Shown piece after piece: positions 6,455-14,060 of a stretch of 27,257 bases of DNA. The DNA is from Bacillota bacterium. GTDB taxonomy: Bacteria; Bacillota; UBA4882; UBA10575. The translations under genes and the position numbers were made by a program. The notes under the pieces are model-generated. The model searched no databases. It saw only the letters and a list, made by a program, of their open reading frames with translations, and had not been told where the DNA came from. Positions within the stretch are counted from its first letter, which is position 1. The number at the start of each line of letters is the position of its first letter. The stretch lies in NCBI GenBank assembly GCA_012512605.1, contig JAAZDX010000149.1, positions 1 through 27,257 on the forward strand, in the 5' to 3' direction.

Positions 6455-8314
6455 ATGAGACAGCAGTACGATGTGGCGGTGATTGGGGCGGGCCATGCTG
6501 GGTGTGAAGCGGCGAACACCACCGCCAAAATGGGTTTTAACACCCTACTCTTGACCATAAATTTTAATAATATTGCGTTTATGCCCTGTAACCCCTCGGT
6601 GGGGGGGCCGGGGAAGAGCCATTTGGTCCGGGAAGTTGATGCCCTTGGTGGCTTAATCGGGCGGAACACCGACCGCGCCCATATCCAGATGCGGGCTTTA
6701 AACACCCAAAAAGGCCCGGCGGTCCGGGCTTTACGGGCGCAAACCGATAAACATCTATACCAACAGTATATGCAGAAATATTTGGAAAAACAGCCATTAA
6801 TAACCATCCGCCAAGGAGAAGTGGTTGCCCTAGACCGGATCAAAGATTTATGGCGACTAACTTTAAGTACCGGAATCAAATTTGAGGTTCCGGTGGTTGT
6901 GATCGCCACCGGAACCTTTTTACGGGGCCGGGTCCATATCGGCAGTTTATCCTTTCCTTCCGGTCCGCAAGGGCAGCACCCGGCGAATGCACTTGCCGAA
7001 TATCTAGAAGCGCAAGGCCTCAAATTTAAACGGTTTAAAACCGGAACGCCCGCCCGGGTACGGAAACGGTCCCTTAATTTCGACGCCATGATTGAACAGC
7101 CCGGGGACCGTTTAAACCACGGCTTTTCCTACTGGTTGCCTTGGGACCCGCGTGAGTCGGTTCCTTGCTGGCTGACTTACACCAATGAGAAAACCCACGC
7201 GATCATCCGGGATAATCTACATTTAGCGCCCATGTATTGCGGATCGATTACCGGGATCGGGACCCGGTATTGCCCGGCGATCGAGAACAAAGTGGTTAAC
7301 TTTCCCCAACGGGAAAGGCATCAGGTCTTTATCGAGCCGGAAGGCCTTAACACTGATGAGATGTACATTGCCGGGCTTTCTAGCAGCTTGCCGGAAGAAA
7401 TCCAAGATCAATTTATCCGGACCGTTCCGGGGTTGGAAGCAGTGGAGATTGTCCGTCCCGGCTATGCTATCGAATATGATGTAATTGCGCCGGAACAACT
7501 CCAAACCAGCCTACAAATTCGGGGTTGGCCAGGGGTCTTCAGCGCCGGTCAGATCAATGGGACTTCCGGTTATGAAGAAGCGGCCGCGCAAGGCATCATT
7601 GCCGGGATTAATGCGGGTCTGTATTTAAAGGGGGAAGAACCCTTCACCTTGGCGCGCAACGAGGCTTATATTGGGGTCTTGATCGATGATTTAGTAACCA
7701 AAGAAAATAATGAACCCTACCGGATTATGACGTCACGGGCGGAGTTTCGTCTTTCACTTCGTCAGGACAATGCTGATCTGAGGCTGACCGATTACGGCTA
7801 CCGGTTGAAACTAATATCCCCCGCTGAATATGACCGTTTTCAGCTGAAACGCCAACGGATCGAGGAGAAGCTAGCCTACTTTACCGATAACCATATTCTC
7901 CCTGGGTCGGAGCAAGCCCTCCGCCTTAAAGAATTAACCGGAGTTGAAGTGAGACAAAAAAGCAGCCTAAAACAGTTGCTGCGGATGCCGCAAATGCAGA
8001 TCGCCGACCTATGGGCCATTATTGACCCGGAAAAAAAGAGGCCCCTCGAAGATGAAGTGGTCGAAAACTTCATTAAATATGAAGGGTATTTGGAAAGAGA
8101 AGCAAAGATGGCGGCCCGTTTAGCGAAAATGGAGGAAAAGAAGATCCCGCCCGACTTTGATTACAGTGCGGTTCCGAACCTCTCTTATGTGGCCCGTGAA
8201 AAGCTGGAAAAGAGACGGCCAGCCACTCTTGGGCAAGCGGGGCGGATCAGCGGGGTCAGCCCCGCCGATCTGAGCACCCTTTTAATCTGGATTACCAGGA
8301 GCAGCAGTTCATGA
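6455..8314 (+). CDS. mnmG: tRNA uridine-5-carboxymethylaminomethyl synthesis enzyme MnmG
   Basis: This FAD-dependent partner of MnmE modifies wobble uridine. The start at ATG 6455 (MRQQYDVAVIGAGHAGCEA) is preceded by AGGGAG 7 nt upstream; the frame is open upstream to 6428, but those codons overlap mnmE and lack support. The Rossmann GxGxxG (11-16), the GidA signature region YCPAIENKVVNFPQRERH and the AGQINGTSGYEEAAAQG motif are present, as is the C-terminal helical domain ending ISGVSPADLSTLL. The 619-residue length is normal. It overlaps rsmG by 4 nt (ATGA). Confidence 0.97.
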   Translation: MRQQYDVAVIGAGHAGCEAANTTAKMGFNTLLLTINFNNIAFMPCNPSVGGPGKSHLVREVDALGGLIGRNTDRAHIQMRALNTQKGPAVRALRAQTDKHLYQQYMQKYLEKQPLITIRQGEVVALDRIKDLWRLTLSTGIKFEVPVVVIATGTFLRGRVHIGSLSFPSGPQGQHPANALAEYLEAQGLKFKRFKTGTPARVRKRSLNFDAMIEQPGDRLNHGFSYWLPWDPRESVPCWLTYTNEKTHAIIRDNLHLAPMYCGSITGIGTRYCPAIENKVVNFPQRERHQVFIEPEGLNTDEMYIAGLSSSLPEEIQDQFIRTVPGLEAVEIVRPGYAIEYDVIAPEQLQTSLQIRGWPGVFSAGQINGTSGYEEAAAQGIIAGINAGLYLKGEEPFTLARNEAYIGVLIDDLVTKENNEPYRIMTSRAEFRLSLRQDNADLRLTDYGYRLKLISPAEYDRFQLKRQRIEEKLAYFTDNHILPGSEQALRLKELTGVEVRQKSSLKQLLRMPQMQIADLWAIIDPEKKRPLEDEVVENFIKYEGYLEREAKMAARLAKMEEKKIPPDFDYSAVPNLSYVAREKLEKRRPATLGQAGRISGVSPADLSTLLIWITRSSSS

Positions 8315-9027
8315 ACAAAACGCAACGATTTATGAATGACATTCTACAACCCTTTACCGAGCTGGATCCCGAAAAAAGAGAGAAACTTTTTGCTTATTTA
8401 AATTTGGTTTTGGAAACAAACCAGAGCACTAACTTGACCGCCATCACCAGTTGGGAAGAGGCGGTTGTTAAGCACCTCTATGATTCGCTGATCATCATCC
8501 GTTTAACAGCCTGGAGCCAGTGGCAGAAGCTTCTCGACCTTGGTTCTGGCGCGGGGTTGCCCGCCGTGCCCTTGGCGATTACTTTTCCACAGCAAAGCTA
8601 TTGCTTAGTGGAAGCCAGTCGAAAAAAGGCCGACTTTTTACATCACGTAAAAGAGAAGTTACACTTGGAAAACATCGTTATTATCAATGATCGGGCGGAG
8701 AACCTTGCCCGCCAAAATGATTTTCGCGATCAATATCAGATGGTTACCGCTCGTGCGGTGGCCGAGATTGCTGTTCTTCTTGAGTTAACAATACCGTTCT
8801 GTGCAACCGGGGGTTACATCTTGGCCTACAAAGGCCCTAACTACCAGGCCGAGATTGATCGGGCCAAACAAGCCCAGAAAATACTGAGTGCGGTGCTTAA
8901 ACAAGAACTGTCCTACCGACTGCCTTTGGAGATGGGGAAACGCACTCTTTTGCTTTTTCAAAAAACACAGCCAACCCCCGACAAATACCCCCGCCGGCCC
9001 GGAATTCCAGCGAAGCGGCCATTATAG
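8311..9027 (+). CDS. rsmG: 16S rRNA (guanine-N7) methyltransferase RsmG
   Basis: RsmG (GidB) methylates a conserved guanine (G527 in E. coli numbering) of 16S rRNA. The 238-residue protein shows NLTAITSWEEAVVKHLYDSL (41-60) and the SAM-binding LDLGSGAGLPAVPLAI (75-90), followed by VTARAVAEI and ILAYKGPNYQAEI, all typical. Its start overlaps the mnmG stop by 4 nt, so it is translationally coupled. The basic, proline-rich tail (about 218-238) is a little longer than core family members. A parS site begins 2 nt after the stop codon. Confidence 0.96.
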   Translation: MNKTQRFMNDILQPFTELDPEKREKLFAYLNLVLETNQSTNLTAITSWEEAVVKHLYDSLIIIRLTAWSQWQKLLDLGSGAGLPAVPLAITFPQQSYCLVEASRKKADFLHHVKEKLHLENIVIINDRAENLARQNDFRDQYQMVTARAVAEIAVLLELTIPFCATGGYILAYKGPNYQAEIDRAKQAQKILSAVLKQELSYRLPLEMGKRTLLLFQKTQPTPDKYPRRPGIPAKRPL

Positions 9028-9028
9028 A

Positions 9029-9044
9029 TGTTTCACGTGAAACA
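9029..9044. promoter_or_regulatory. parS centromere site 1
   Basis: TGTTTCACGTGAAACA is a perfect 16-bp palindrome identical to the widely conserved parS consensus bound by ParB/Spo0J. It lies between rsmG and parA, close to the origin as expected. Confidence 0.97.
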
Positions 9045-9180
9045 TTTATGCCAAACTTACGGGAGAACAACAAACGACGGCACAACTTCCGATTTTTAGC
9101 AGGAAGATCGATCGGCCTTCGCGAAGATATTTAGAAGCATGATCCGAAATTGGTTGTCCAAAGGTGAGGAGGTACGCAGG

Positions 9181-9942
9181 ATGGGAAAAGTATTTGCCAT
9201 CACAAACCAAAAAGGCGGCGTCGGTAAGACAACCACCGCAGTTAATCTCGGCGCTTACCTGGCGGTTTTAGGAAAAAAAGTTTTAGTGCTTGACAATGAT
9301 CCCCAAGGGAATGCGACCAGTGGTTTAGGGCTGAGGAAGAGCGAGGTTAAAAAATGCATTTATGATGTTTTAGTAAGCGAAGTTCCCATTGAAGAAGTGA
9401 TTCTTCCCACACAAGTGCAAAACCTAATGGCGGCACCGGCCACGATTCGCCTAGCTGGGGCCGAAGCCGAACTGGTCGGCATGATGGCACGGGATCAACG
9501 ACTCCGTCGCTCCCTTGAGCCCGTGCGCAATGAATACGACTTTATTTTGATTGATTGCCCGCCCTCCCTTGGGAATTTGACACTTAATGCCCTTGCGGCT
9601 GCGGATGCGGTAATTGTGCCGATTCAATGTGAATATTACGCTTTAGAAGGTCTGAGCCAACTGATGAAGACTTTACAGTTGGTCCAGAAGTACTCCAACC
9701 CGTCTTTGGAAGTGGAAGGGGTCGTTTTAACCATGTACGACCACCGGACTAACCTCTCCCAACAGGTCGCGGAAGAAGTACGGAACTACTTCCAAGACCG
9801 GGTTTATGATGCCGTAATTCCCCGGAACATACGGCTTAGCGAAGCGCCCAGTCACGGACTACCGATTAATCTGTATGACAACCGCTCGAAGGGGGCCGAG
9901 TCGTATTTTGAATTAGCTAAGGAAGTGATTGCCCGTGAGTAA
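9181..9942 (+). CDS. parA: Chromosome partitioning ATPase ParA (Soj)
   Basis: ParA/Soj is a Walker-type ATPase that with ParB-parS segregates origins and, in Bacillus, modulates DnaA. The 253-residue product has the deviant Walker A KGGVGKTTT (11-19), the LDNDPQGNATSG motif (about 38-49) and LIDCPPSLGNLTLNAL. I chose ATG 9181 because a strong GGTGAGGAGGT (9163-9173) lies just upstream; the frame extends further to 9139, but those codons include the ribosome binding site. There is no long N-terminal extension. parB overlaps its 3' end by 8 nt. Confidence 0.97.
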   Translation: MGKVFAITNQKGGVGKTTTAVNLGAYLAVLGKKVLVLDNDPQGNATSGLGLRKSEVKKCIYDVLVSEVPIEEVILPTQVQNLMAAPATIRLAGAEAELVGMMARDQRLRRSLEPVRNEYDFILIDCPPSLGNLTLNALAAADAVIVPIQCEYYALEGLSQLMKTLQLVQKYSNPSLEVEGVVLTMYDHRTNLSQQVAEEVRNYFQDRVYDAVIPRNIRLSEAPSHGLPINLYDNRSKGAESYFELAKEVIARE

Positions 9943-10813
9943 AACCCGCGCTTTGGGTAAAGGTTTAGGGGCGCTCATTCCCCAACTTGAAGAGGAGGAT
10001 TTTCAGAACACCCAGGAAATCCCCCTGGAAAGGATCGAGCCAAACCCCTATCAACCCCGCCGCCACTTTGATCCGGAAAGCCTCCAAGAATTAGCGGCCT
10101 CCATTAAAGAACACGGCGTTCTCCAGCCCCTACTGGTCCGCCAAAAAGATTCCGGATACCAACTCATTGCGGGTGAACGGCGTTTGCGAGCAGCGAAACA
10201 GGCTGGTTTACGTGCGGTTCCGGTCGTGGTGAAGGAGTTGGACGACCGGACGATTATGGAGATTGCGTTGGTTGAGAATTTGCAAAGGGAAGATTTAAGC
10301 CCCATAGAAGAAGCCGAGGCTTACCGACGCCTTATGACGGAGTTTAATTTGACCCAAGAAGAAGTGGCCAAGGCTGTGGGGAAGAGCCGGCCGACAATCG
10401 CCAACACTTTGCGGCTGCTCAACTTGCCTGGACCGATTCAAAAAATGGTTGTAAGCGGGCAATTGACGATGGGCCATGCGCGAGCGCTACTCAGTCTCGA
10501 ACAACCAGAGCAACAACTTTATATAAGTGAAAAGATTATCAAGGAAAAACTGTCGGTTCGGGAGACGGAAGAAATAGTGCGCCAGGTCCAACTGTCCGGT
10601 GTTTCACGTGAAACACCGGTGGACGAAGAGAAGAAGAAGCAAAAAGGACGGGAAACAACCGATCCGAACCTCCAAGCAATCATTGATGACATGACCCGTA
10701 TATTTGGAACGAAAGTCCGGATCAAAAGCAGCGGGGAGCGGGGGAAGATCGAGATTGAATATTATTCTCCGGAAGAATTAGAAAGAATTACCGAAATTCT
10801 TTTAAGTTTGTAG
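9935..10813 (+). CDS. parB: Chromosome partitioning protein ParB (Spo0J)
   Basis: ParB loads at parS and slides as a CTP-gated clamp. The protein starts MSKTRALGKGLGALIP (GTG 9935, GGAAGTG upstream; an in-frame TTG at 9929 is less well placed). It has the N-terminal CTPase/ParB domain with GERRLRAA (80-87) and ENLQREDLSPIEEAEAY (114-130), a central helix-turn-helix (about 139-165: LTQEEVAKAVGKSRPTIANT) and a C-terminal dimerisation domain. A second perfect parS site is embedded in its reading frame and encodes SGVSRETPV near residues 222-230. It is coupled to parA by an 8-nt overlap. Confidence 0.97.
   Translation: MSKTRALGKGLGALIPQLEEEDFQNTQEIPLERIEPNPYQPRRHFDPESLQELAASIKEHGVLQPLLVRQKDSGYQLIAGERRLRAAKQAGLRAVPVVVKELDDRTIMEIALVENLQREDLSPIEEAEAYRRLMTEFNLTQEEVAKAVGKSRPTIANTLRLLNLPGPIQKMVVSGQLTMGHARALLSLEQPEQQLYISEKIIKEKLSVRETEEIVRQVQLSGVSRETPVDEEKKKQKGRETTDPNLQAIIDDMTRIFGTKVRIKSSGERGKIEIEYYSPEELERITEILLSL
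10600..10615. promoter_or_regulatory. parS centromere site 2, inside parB
   Basis: TGTTTCACGTGAAACA recurs exactly within the parB coding sequence. Flanking CCGG/CCGG extends the palindrome to 24 bp (10596-10619). The encoded linker segment lies between the HTH domain and the C-terminal domain, so the protein tolerates the insertion. Confidence 0.97.
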
Positions 10814-10826
10814 AACTGGTTTTAGG

Positions 10827-10854
10827 AACCGGCCCTTAACCTTAAGGGCCGGTT
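10827..10854. terminator. Strong hairpin after parB
   Basis: A 13-bp perfect stem (AACCGGCCCTTAA / TTAAGGGCCGGTT) with a 2-nt loop begins 13 bp after the parB stop. It lacks a T-run on the 3' side (AATGTATTATCC), so it may stabilise the mRNA end or act together with the next hairpin. Confidence 0.6.
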
Positions 10855-10882
10855 AATGTATTATCCCAAGGCACGGGCGGAA

Positions 10883-10909
10883 CCCAATATCTTGTATTGG
10901 GAATTTTTT
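10883..10909 (+). terminator. Rho-independent terminator for parAB
   Basis: CCCAATA (10883-10889) and TATTGGG (10895-10901) flank a TCTTG loop, followed by AATTTTTT. This is a standard intrinsic terminator 70 bp after the parB stop. Confidence 0.75.
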
Positions 10910-11290
10910 CGGGCAACAAAACACAAGACAACAAAAGGCGAACACGTGTTCGTCATAGGCTGGTCATTTCGGGTTGTTTATTGGAACGGGCGATCGCGTT
11001 TAAGAATGAAGCAACAGGTATAGATTGTTTAGATCAATACCGGAGGAACTAAGGGATAGCGGGCGAAGGTCGTGTGGCGAAGGGCAAGACGGTCTTTCTT
11101 GTTTCTTTCCTACGCTAAAGAACAGATAATAACAAGAAAAAGTACGAACAGTGTTGAAAAGAGCAATGGAAGCAGGCGCGTTGTCGCAAAAGGAAAAACA
11201 TATGAAGAAAATGCATTTTTATAAAGGATGTATCAAGATTAGCAAGAATAATATTTATGGACAAAGATTGGACAAGAAGGAGCGTTCATC
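10910..11290. other. Intergenic stretch between parB terminators and the DUF4446 gene
   Basis: About 380 bp without a credible gene. The only ordered feature I see is the 14-bp palindrome CGAACACGTGTTCG (10939-10952). A possible 33-codon frame at 11203-11304 overlaps the next gene start and has no family resemblance. No clear promoter hexamer pair was found. Confidence 0.5.
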
Positions 11291-11812
11291 GTGCAGGCAA
11301 TAATCGAATTCTTCAGTAGTATATCACCGCAGGGGAGAGGTTTTTGGGTCCTCCTTATTATCCAGGGGGTTGTTCTCCTTCTACTGCTGATCACCGGTTT
11401 TCAGCTGCATAAACTATTGACCCGCTACAAATTGCTTCTTACCGGAAAGCAGGGTGCCAATTTAGAAGGAATCTTGCTTGACTTGGGGGAAAGAATGAAG
11501 AGAGCCGAAGAGCGGTTGCTTAGTGGGGAGACAAGGATTGGCCAACTGGAGGAGGAGGCGACCACGCATCTGCAGAGGTGGGCGCTTCAGCGGTATAAAG
11601 CCTTTGCCAACATTGGCGGGGACCAGAGTTTTTCTTTTGTTCTTTTAGACCGTAAAGGCGACGGGGTAATGCTCAGCAGCATCTACGGCCGGGATGAATC
11701 AAGGGTTTATGCCAAAACAATCAGTAACGGAAAAGCGAATTACCCCCTCTCCGACGAGGAACAACAAGTTCTAGCTGCAGCGTTAGCGGGAAGAAAAAAA
11801 AGAAATAAGTAA
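11291..11812 (+). CDS. DUF4446 family membrane-anchored protein
   Basis: The 173-residue protein has one N-terminal transmembrane helix (about 18-40, WVLLIIQGVVLLLLLITGF), a coiled-coil-like segment (about 60-90, LGERMKRAEERLLSGETRIGQ), and the conserved C-terminal domain with RYKAFANIGGDQSFSFVLLD followed by GDGVMLSSIYGRDESRVYAK. That core is characteristic of DUF4446 proteins, which are often encoded directly after parB in clostridia-like genomes. Function is unknown. GTG at 11291 is preceded by AGGAG at 8 nt spacing. The lysine-rich tail (GRKKRNK) ends the protein. Confidence 0.85.
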   Translation: MQAIIEFFSSISPQGRGFWVLLIIQGVVLLLLLITGFQLHKLLTRYKLLLTGKQGANLEGILLDLGERMKRAEERLLSGETRIGQLEEEATTHLQRWALQRYKAFANIGGDQSFSFVLLDRKGDGVMLSSIYGRDESRVYAKTISNGKANYPLSDEEQQVLAAALAGRKKRNK

Positions 11813-12081
11813 AAAGAAGGAAGGATTTTTTAGGAAAAAGGAGAATATGTTACATACTGTTGAATAAACAAGCTGGCAAAAGCGGTAATCCCCACAAGCT
11901 GGTGTGGGACAAGCAACTAGCGGCGCTTAAATTGGGCGGCCATGTTGAAGGGAGCCGGGATTGACCCGCCGCTGGGAAGCGTAATTATTTCCGGGTAGTC
12001 TACCAAGAGGGACTGTTATCCGAGGATCGATATTTACAAAGGGAAAGAGGCATAATAGATTCGGGTAAGCGGTGATAAAAA
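11813..12081. other. Intergenic region with paired hairpins and a possible 34-codon ORF
   Basis: Two stems are visible: CCCACA (11891-11896) with TGTGGG (11903-11908), and AGCGGCG (11919-11925) with CGCCGCT (11967-11973). A TTG-initiated frame (11860-11964) would encode NKQAGKSGNPHKLVWDKQ and continue to EGSRD, but its ribosome binding site spacing is poor. It matches no riboswitch class I can recall with confidence. Whether it is a leader RNA, a small gene or neither is open. Confidence 0.3.
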
Positions 12082-12483
12082 GTGATCGATGGTCGTGCGA
12101 CGTTAATCAATCAAATAAAAAAATACTGGCGAAAAAAAAGGGAAGTACGTTATACTTTTATGCTGGTTCCCCGCGCCTCAGGGGTAACAAAAAGTATTAA
12201 TATCCCTTTTTTCATCATTGTCCTTTTCTTCCTTTTATTTGCGGCAAATGTTTACTTCTTAGTCCGTTATCCTTTACGTCTTTCGGAGATTGATAATTTA
12301 GATCGTAAAGTTTACCAGCTTAATGACGTAATTACACGGAATGACAATGACTTGAGATTGATCGATCCCTCAATCAAAAAGACTGAAGAGTTTGAAGCAA
12401 TCGTGGCGCAACATAGTGAGACCATAAAGCAGATCGAGGCTTTGCACCGTTCGATTCAGGAGAAAAAAGCGGGTAAGTTTTGA
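12082..12483 (+). CDS. Orphan membrane-anchor/coiled-coil protein, paralog of the adjacent M23 peptidases without the peptidase domain
   Basis: The 133-residue protein has a basic cytoplasmic N-terminus, a YTFMLVPRASG segment, one transmembrane helix (about 43-62, PFFIIVLFFLLFAANVYFLV), then RYPLRLSEIDNL and a coiled coil ending in LIDPSIKKTEEFE and EKKAGKF. The two following peptidases have the same order: a Y-x-L-M-(M/I)-x-P-N motif, TM helix, RYP(L/F)RI(A/S)EI, and (M/R)(I/L)DP. So it is homologous to their first 110-130 residues and stops before the linker and M23 domain. No peptidase remnant exists in the 32 bp before the next gene. GGTGAT (12071-12076) is a plausible ribosome binding site for GTG 12082. 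Function unknown; a regulatory partner or a truncated copy are both possible. Confidence 0.75.
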   Translation: MIDGRATLINQIKKYWRKKREVRYTFMLVPRASGVTKSINIPFFIIVLFFLLFAANVYFLVRYPLRLSEIDNLDRKVYQLNDVITRNDNDLRLIDPSIKKTEEFEAIVAQHSETIKQIEALHRSIQEKKAGKF

Positions 12484-12515
12484 CTTGTGGGATTTCATAA
12501 TTTAAGGAGTTAATT

Positions 12516-13499
12516 ATGAAACGGGAAAAGAGAAGCTTGCCGTTGGGGTTTTCTCCCCGGCACCGGAAAAAGGACAGAAGCTATACACTGATGATGCTCC
12601 CGAACAAACCGGAAAAGGTAAGGAGTGTCTATCTTCCCTTTGTTATTATTATAACTTTCTTCTGTTTAATGGGCGCAAACTTCTATTTCCTGTTTCGTTA
12701 TCCGTTGCGGATTGCTGAAATCTTCAGTTTAGAACAGCAAATCATCACTTGCAAGCAGACCATTGCGCGCCAAGAAAAAGAATTGAAAATGATCGATCCC
12801 GCGATTAGAACAACCCATGAAGTCGAGGAGATCATTAATGTCCATAATCGATTGGCCCTAGATTTGGAGAATAAGTATAATGAAGTTAAGAACCCCTCCT
12901 CGCGGACGCGGGTCAGCCGGGGCGGTAGCTATCGTCCCTTCCAATTGCCCCAGTATAAGTTGTCCAGCGCCGATTCGGAGCTGACCAAACTAAATATTCT
13001 CAATAGCAATCTAGATTTTCTCAATGAAGAACTGACCAAAACTGGTGCCCAACTGCAGGAGTTATATTTCCGCTTTAGCGCTTATGATCGGGAGCTGGAT
13101 TACACCCCCACCATTTATCCCTTGGTCCAAAAAGGTTATATCTCTTCCTATTATGGTTATCGGCGCGATCCGGTCACCGGCCGGGTTGGCGCTTTTCATG
13201 AAGGTTTGGATATTGCGGCCCGAAGGGGCACGCCGGTCCGGGCGACTGCTGACGGGACGGTGGTGAGAGCCCGTGCTTACGGCACATACGGGCTGTTTGT
13301 TGAGATTAAACACGGCTCCTATGGTTACCGTACAAGGTATGCTCATAATAGTAAATTGTTGGTTAAAGAAGGGCAAAACGTGAAAAAGGGCGATATCATT
13401 GCCCTTGTCGGGAATACCGGTAAAAGTACTGGCCCTCACCTTCATTACGAAGTTCTTCTCAATGGCAAACCGGTTAATCCACGAAACTATATACCGTAA
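12516..13499 (+). CDS. Membrane-anchored M23 (LytM) family peptidoglycan endopeptidase, copy 1
   Basis: The 327-residue protein has a basic cytoplasmic segment (1-36), one TM helix (about 37-58), an extracytoplasmic coiled coil (65-185), and an M23 domain (about 205-327). Zinc ligands are present: H228 and D232 in HEGLDIA, and H310 in HLHYE (H308-x-H310), with the additional catalytic-type H277 in YAHNS. Typical glycines follow (ALVGNTGKSTGPHLHYE). It should cut peptide cross-links of peptidoglycan outside the membrane. AAGGAG precedes ATG 12516. It is followed 17 nt later by a bactofilin gene. The N-terminal half resembles both neighbouring paralogs. Confidence 0.9.
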   Translation: MKREKRSLPLGFSPRHRKKDRSYTLMMLPNKPEKVRSVYLPFVIIITFFCLMGANFYFLFRYPLRIAEIFSLEQQIITCKQTIARQEKELKMIDPAIRTTHEVEEIINVHNRLALDLENKYNEVKNPSSRTRVSRGGSYRPFQLPQYKLSSADSELTKLNILNSNLDFLNEELTKTGAQLQELYFRFSAYDRELDYTPTIYPLVQKGYISSYYGYRRDPVTGRVGAFHEGLDIAARRGTPVRATADGTVVRARAYGTYGLFVEIKHGSYGYRTRYAHNSKLLVKEGQNVKKGDIIALVGNTGKSTGPHLHYEVLLNGKPVNPRNYIP

Positions 13500-13516
13500 T
13501 TATAAGGAGGATACTA

Positions 13517-13963
13517 ATGAGAAAAAACAAGCAAGAATCAAACAACAAAGCGGGAAGCAGAAAAATTGACACTTTAATTGGAAAGGAATCCGCCTTTACA
13601 GGTAATATAGAATCAACAGGAACGATCCGTATTGACGGTAAGTTTGATGGGGAAATCATCACCAAAGGTGATTTAGTGATAGGTGAGAGTGGAGCAGTAC
13701 AAGGTAAGATTAAAGCCGAAAACATCATAATTGCTGGCAAAGTCCAGGGTGTAGTGGAAGCTGCTGGAAAGTTGGAACTGGTGCCGACTGGAAACTTACA
13801 AGGGGAAGCAAAAATGGCCTTGCTCGTTGTGGAAGAGGGTGCGGTCTTCCAGGGGAACTGTCAACAGTACAGCAAAGATAGTAAAGAGAAAGGTAAGTTT
13901 CTACCGATTGGAACGCCATCAGAACAAAAAGGACAACCGAACAGCGGTCAGATCCAACGTTGA
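13517..13963 (+). CDS. Bactofilin, copy 1
   Basis: The 148-residue protein has a short polar N-terminus (1-15), a central beta-helix domain of repeated glycine-rich strands (IDTLIGKESAFTGNIE, TIRIDGKFDGEI, LVIGESGAVQGKI, NIIIAGKVQGVVE, KLELVPTGNLQGEAKM), and a polar tail (115-148). This is the bactofilin (DUF583) pattern. Bactofilins polymerise without nucleotide into cytoskeletal filaments, often recruiting cell-wall enzymes; the M23 gene directly upstream fits that pairing. AAGGAGG (13504-13510) precedes ATG 13517. It is longer than copy 2 at both ends. Confidence 0.92.
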   Translation: MRKNKQESNNKAGSRKIDTLIGKESAFTGNIESTGTIRIDGKFDGEIITKGDLVIGESGAVQGKIKAENIIIAGKVQGVVEAAGKLELVPTGNLQGEAKMALLVVEEGAVFQGNCQQYSKDSKEKGKFLPIGTPSEQKGQPNSGQIQR

Positions 13964-14060
13964 GAATAACCATGGCGAGCTAGTTTGGGGGATCCCTACG
14001 ATTCGAGCATATATTGCTCTTCTTAATTGTATAACATTAAATTTATGATTGGTGGCAAAG

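Noticed and set aside
5342..6496. 384-codon leftward frame opposite mnmE
   Set aside because: It is the antisense shadow of mnmE; its Ser/Arg-rich composition is what codon complementarity produces, and it has no recognisable domain.
11203..11304. 33-codon frame MKKMHFYKGCIK before the DUF4446 gene
   Set aside because: It overlaps the DUF4446 start, lacks a convincing ribosome binding site and resembles no family.
11947..11980. Resemblance of this stretch to the core of a cobalamin riboswitch
   Set aside because: A GGGA...CCGGGATTGACCCGCCGCTG-like run is suggestive, but the upstream stem and the downstream GCCAGGAGACC-type box are absent.
14005..14019. GAGCA-TATAT-TGCTC hairpin after bactofilin copy 1
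   Set aside because: The stem is only 5 bp and the tail TTCTTAATT is mixed, so it is too weak to call a terminator.
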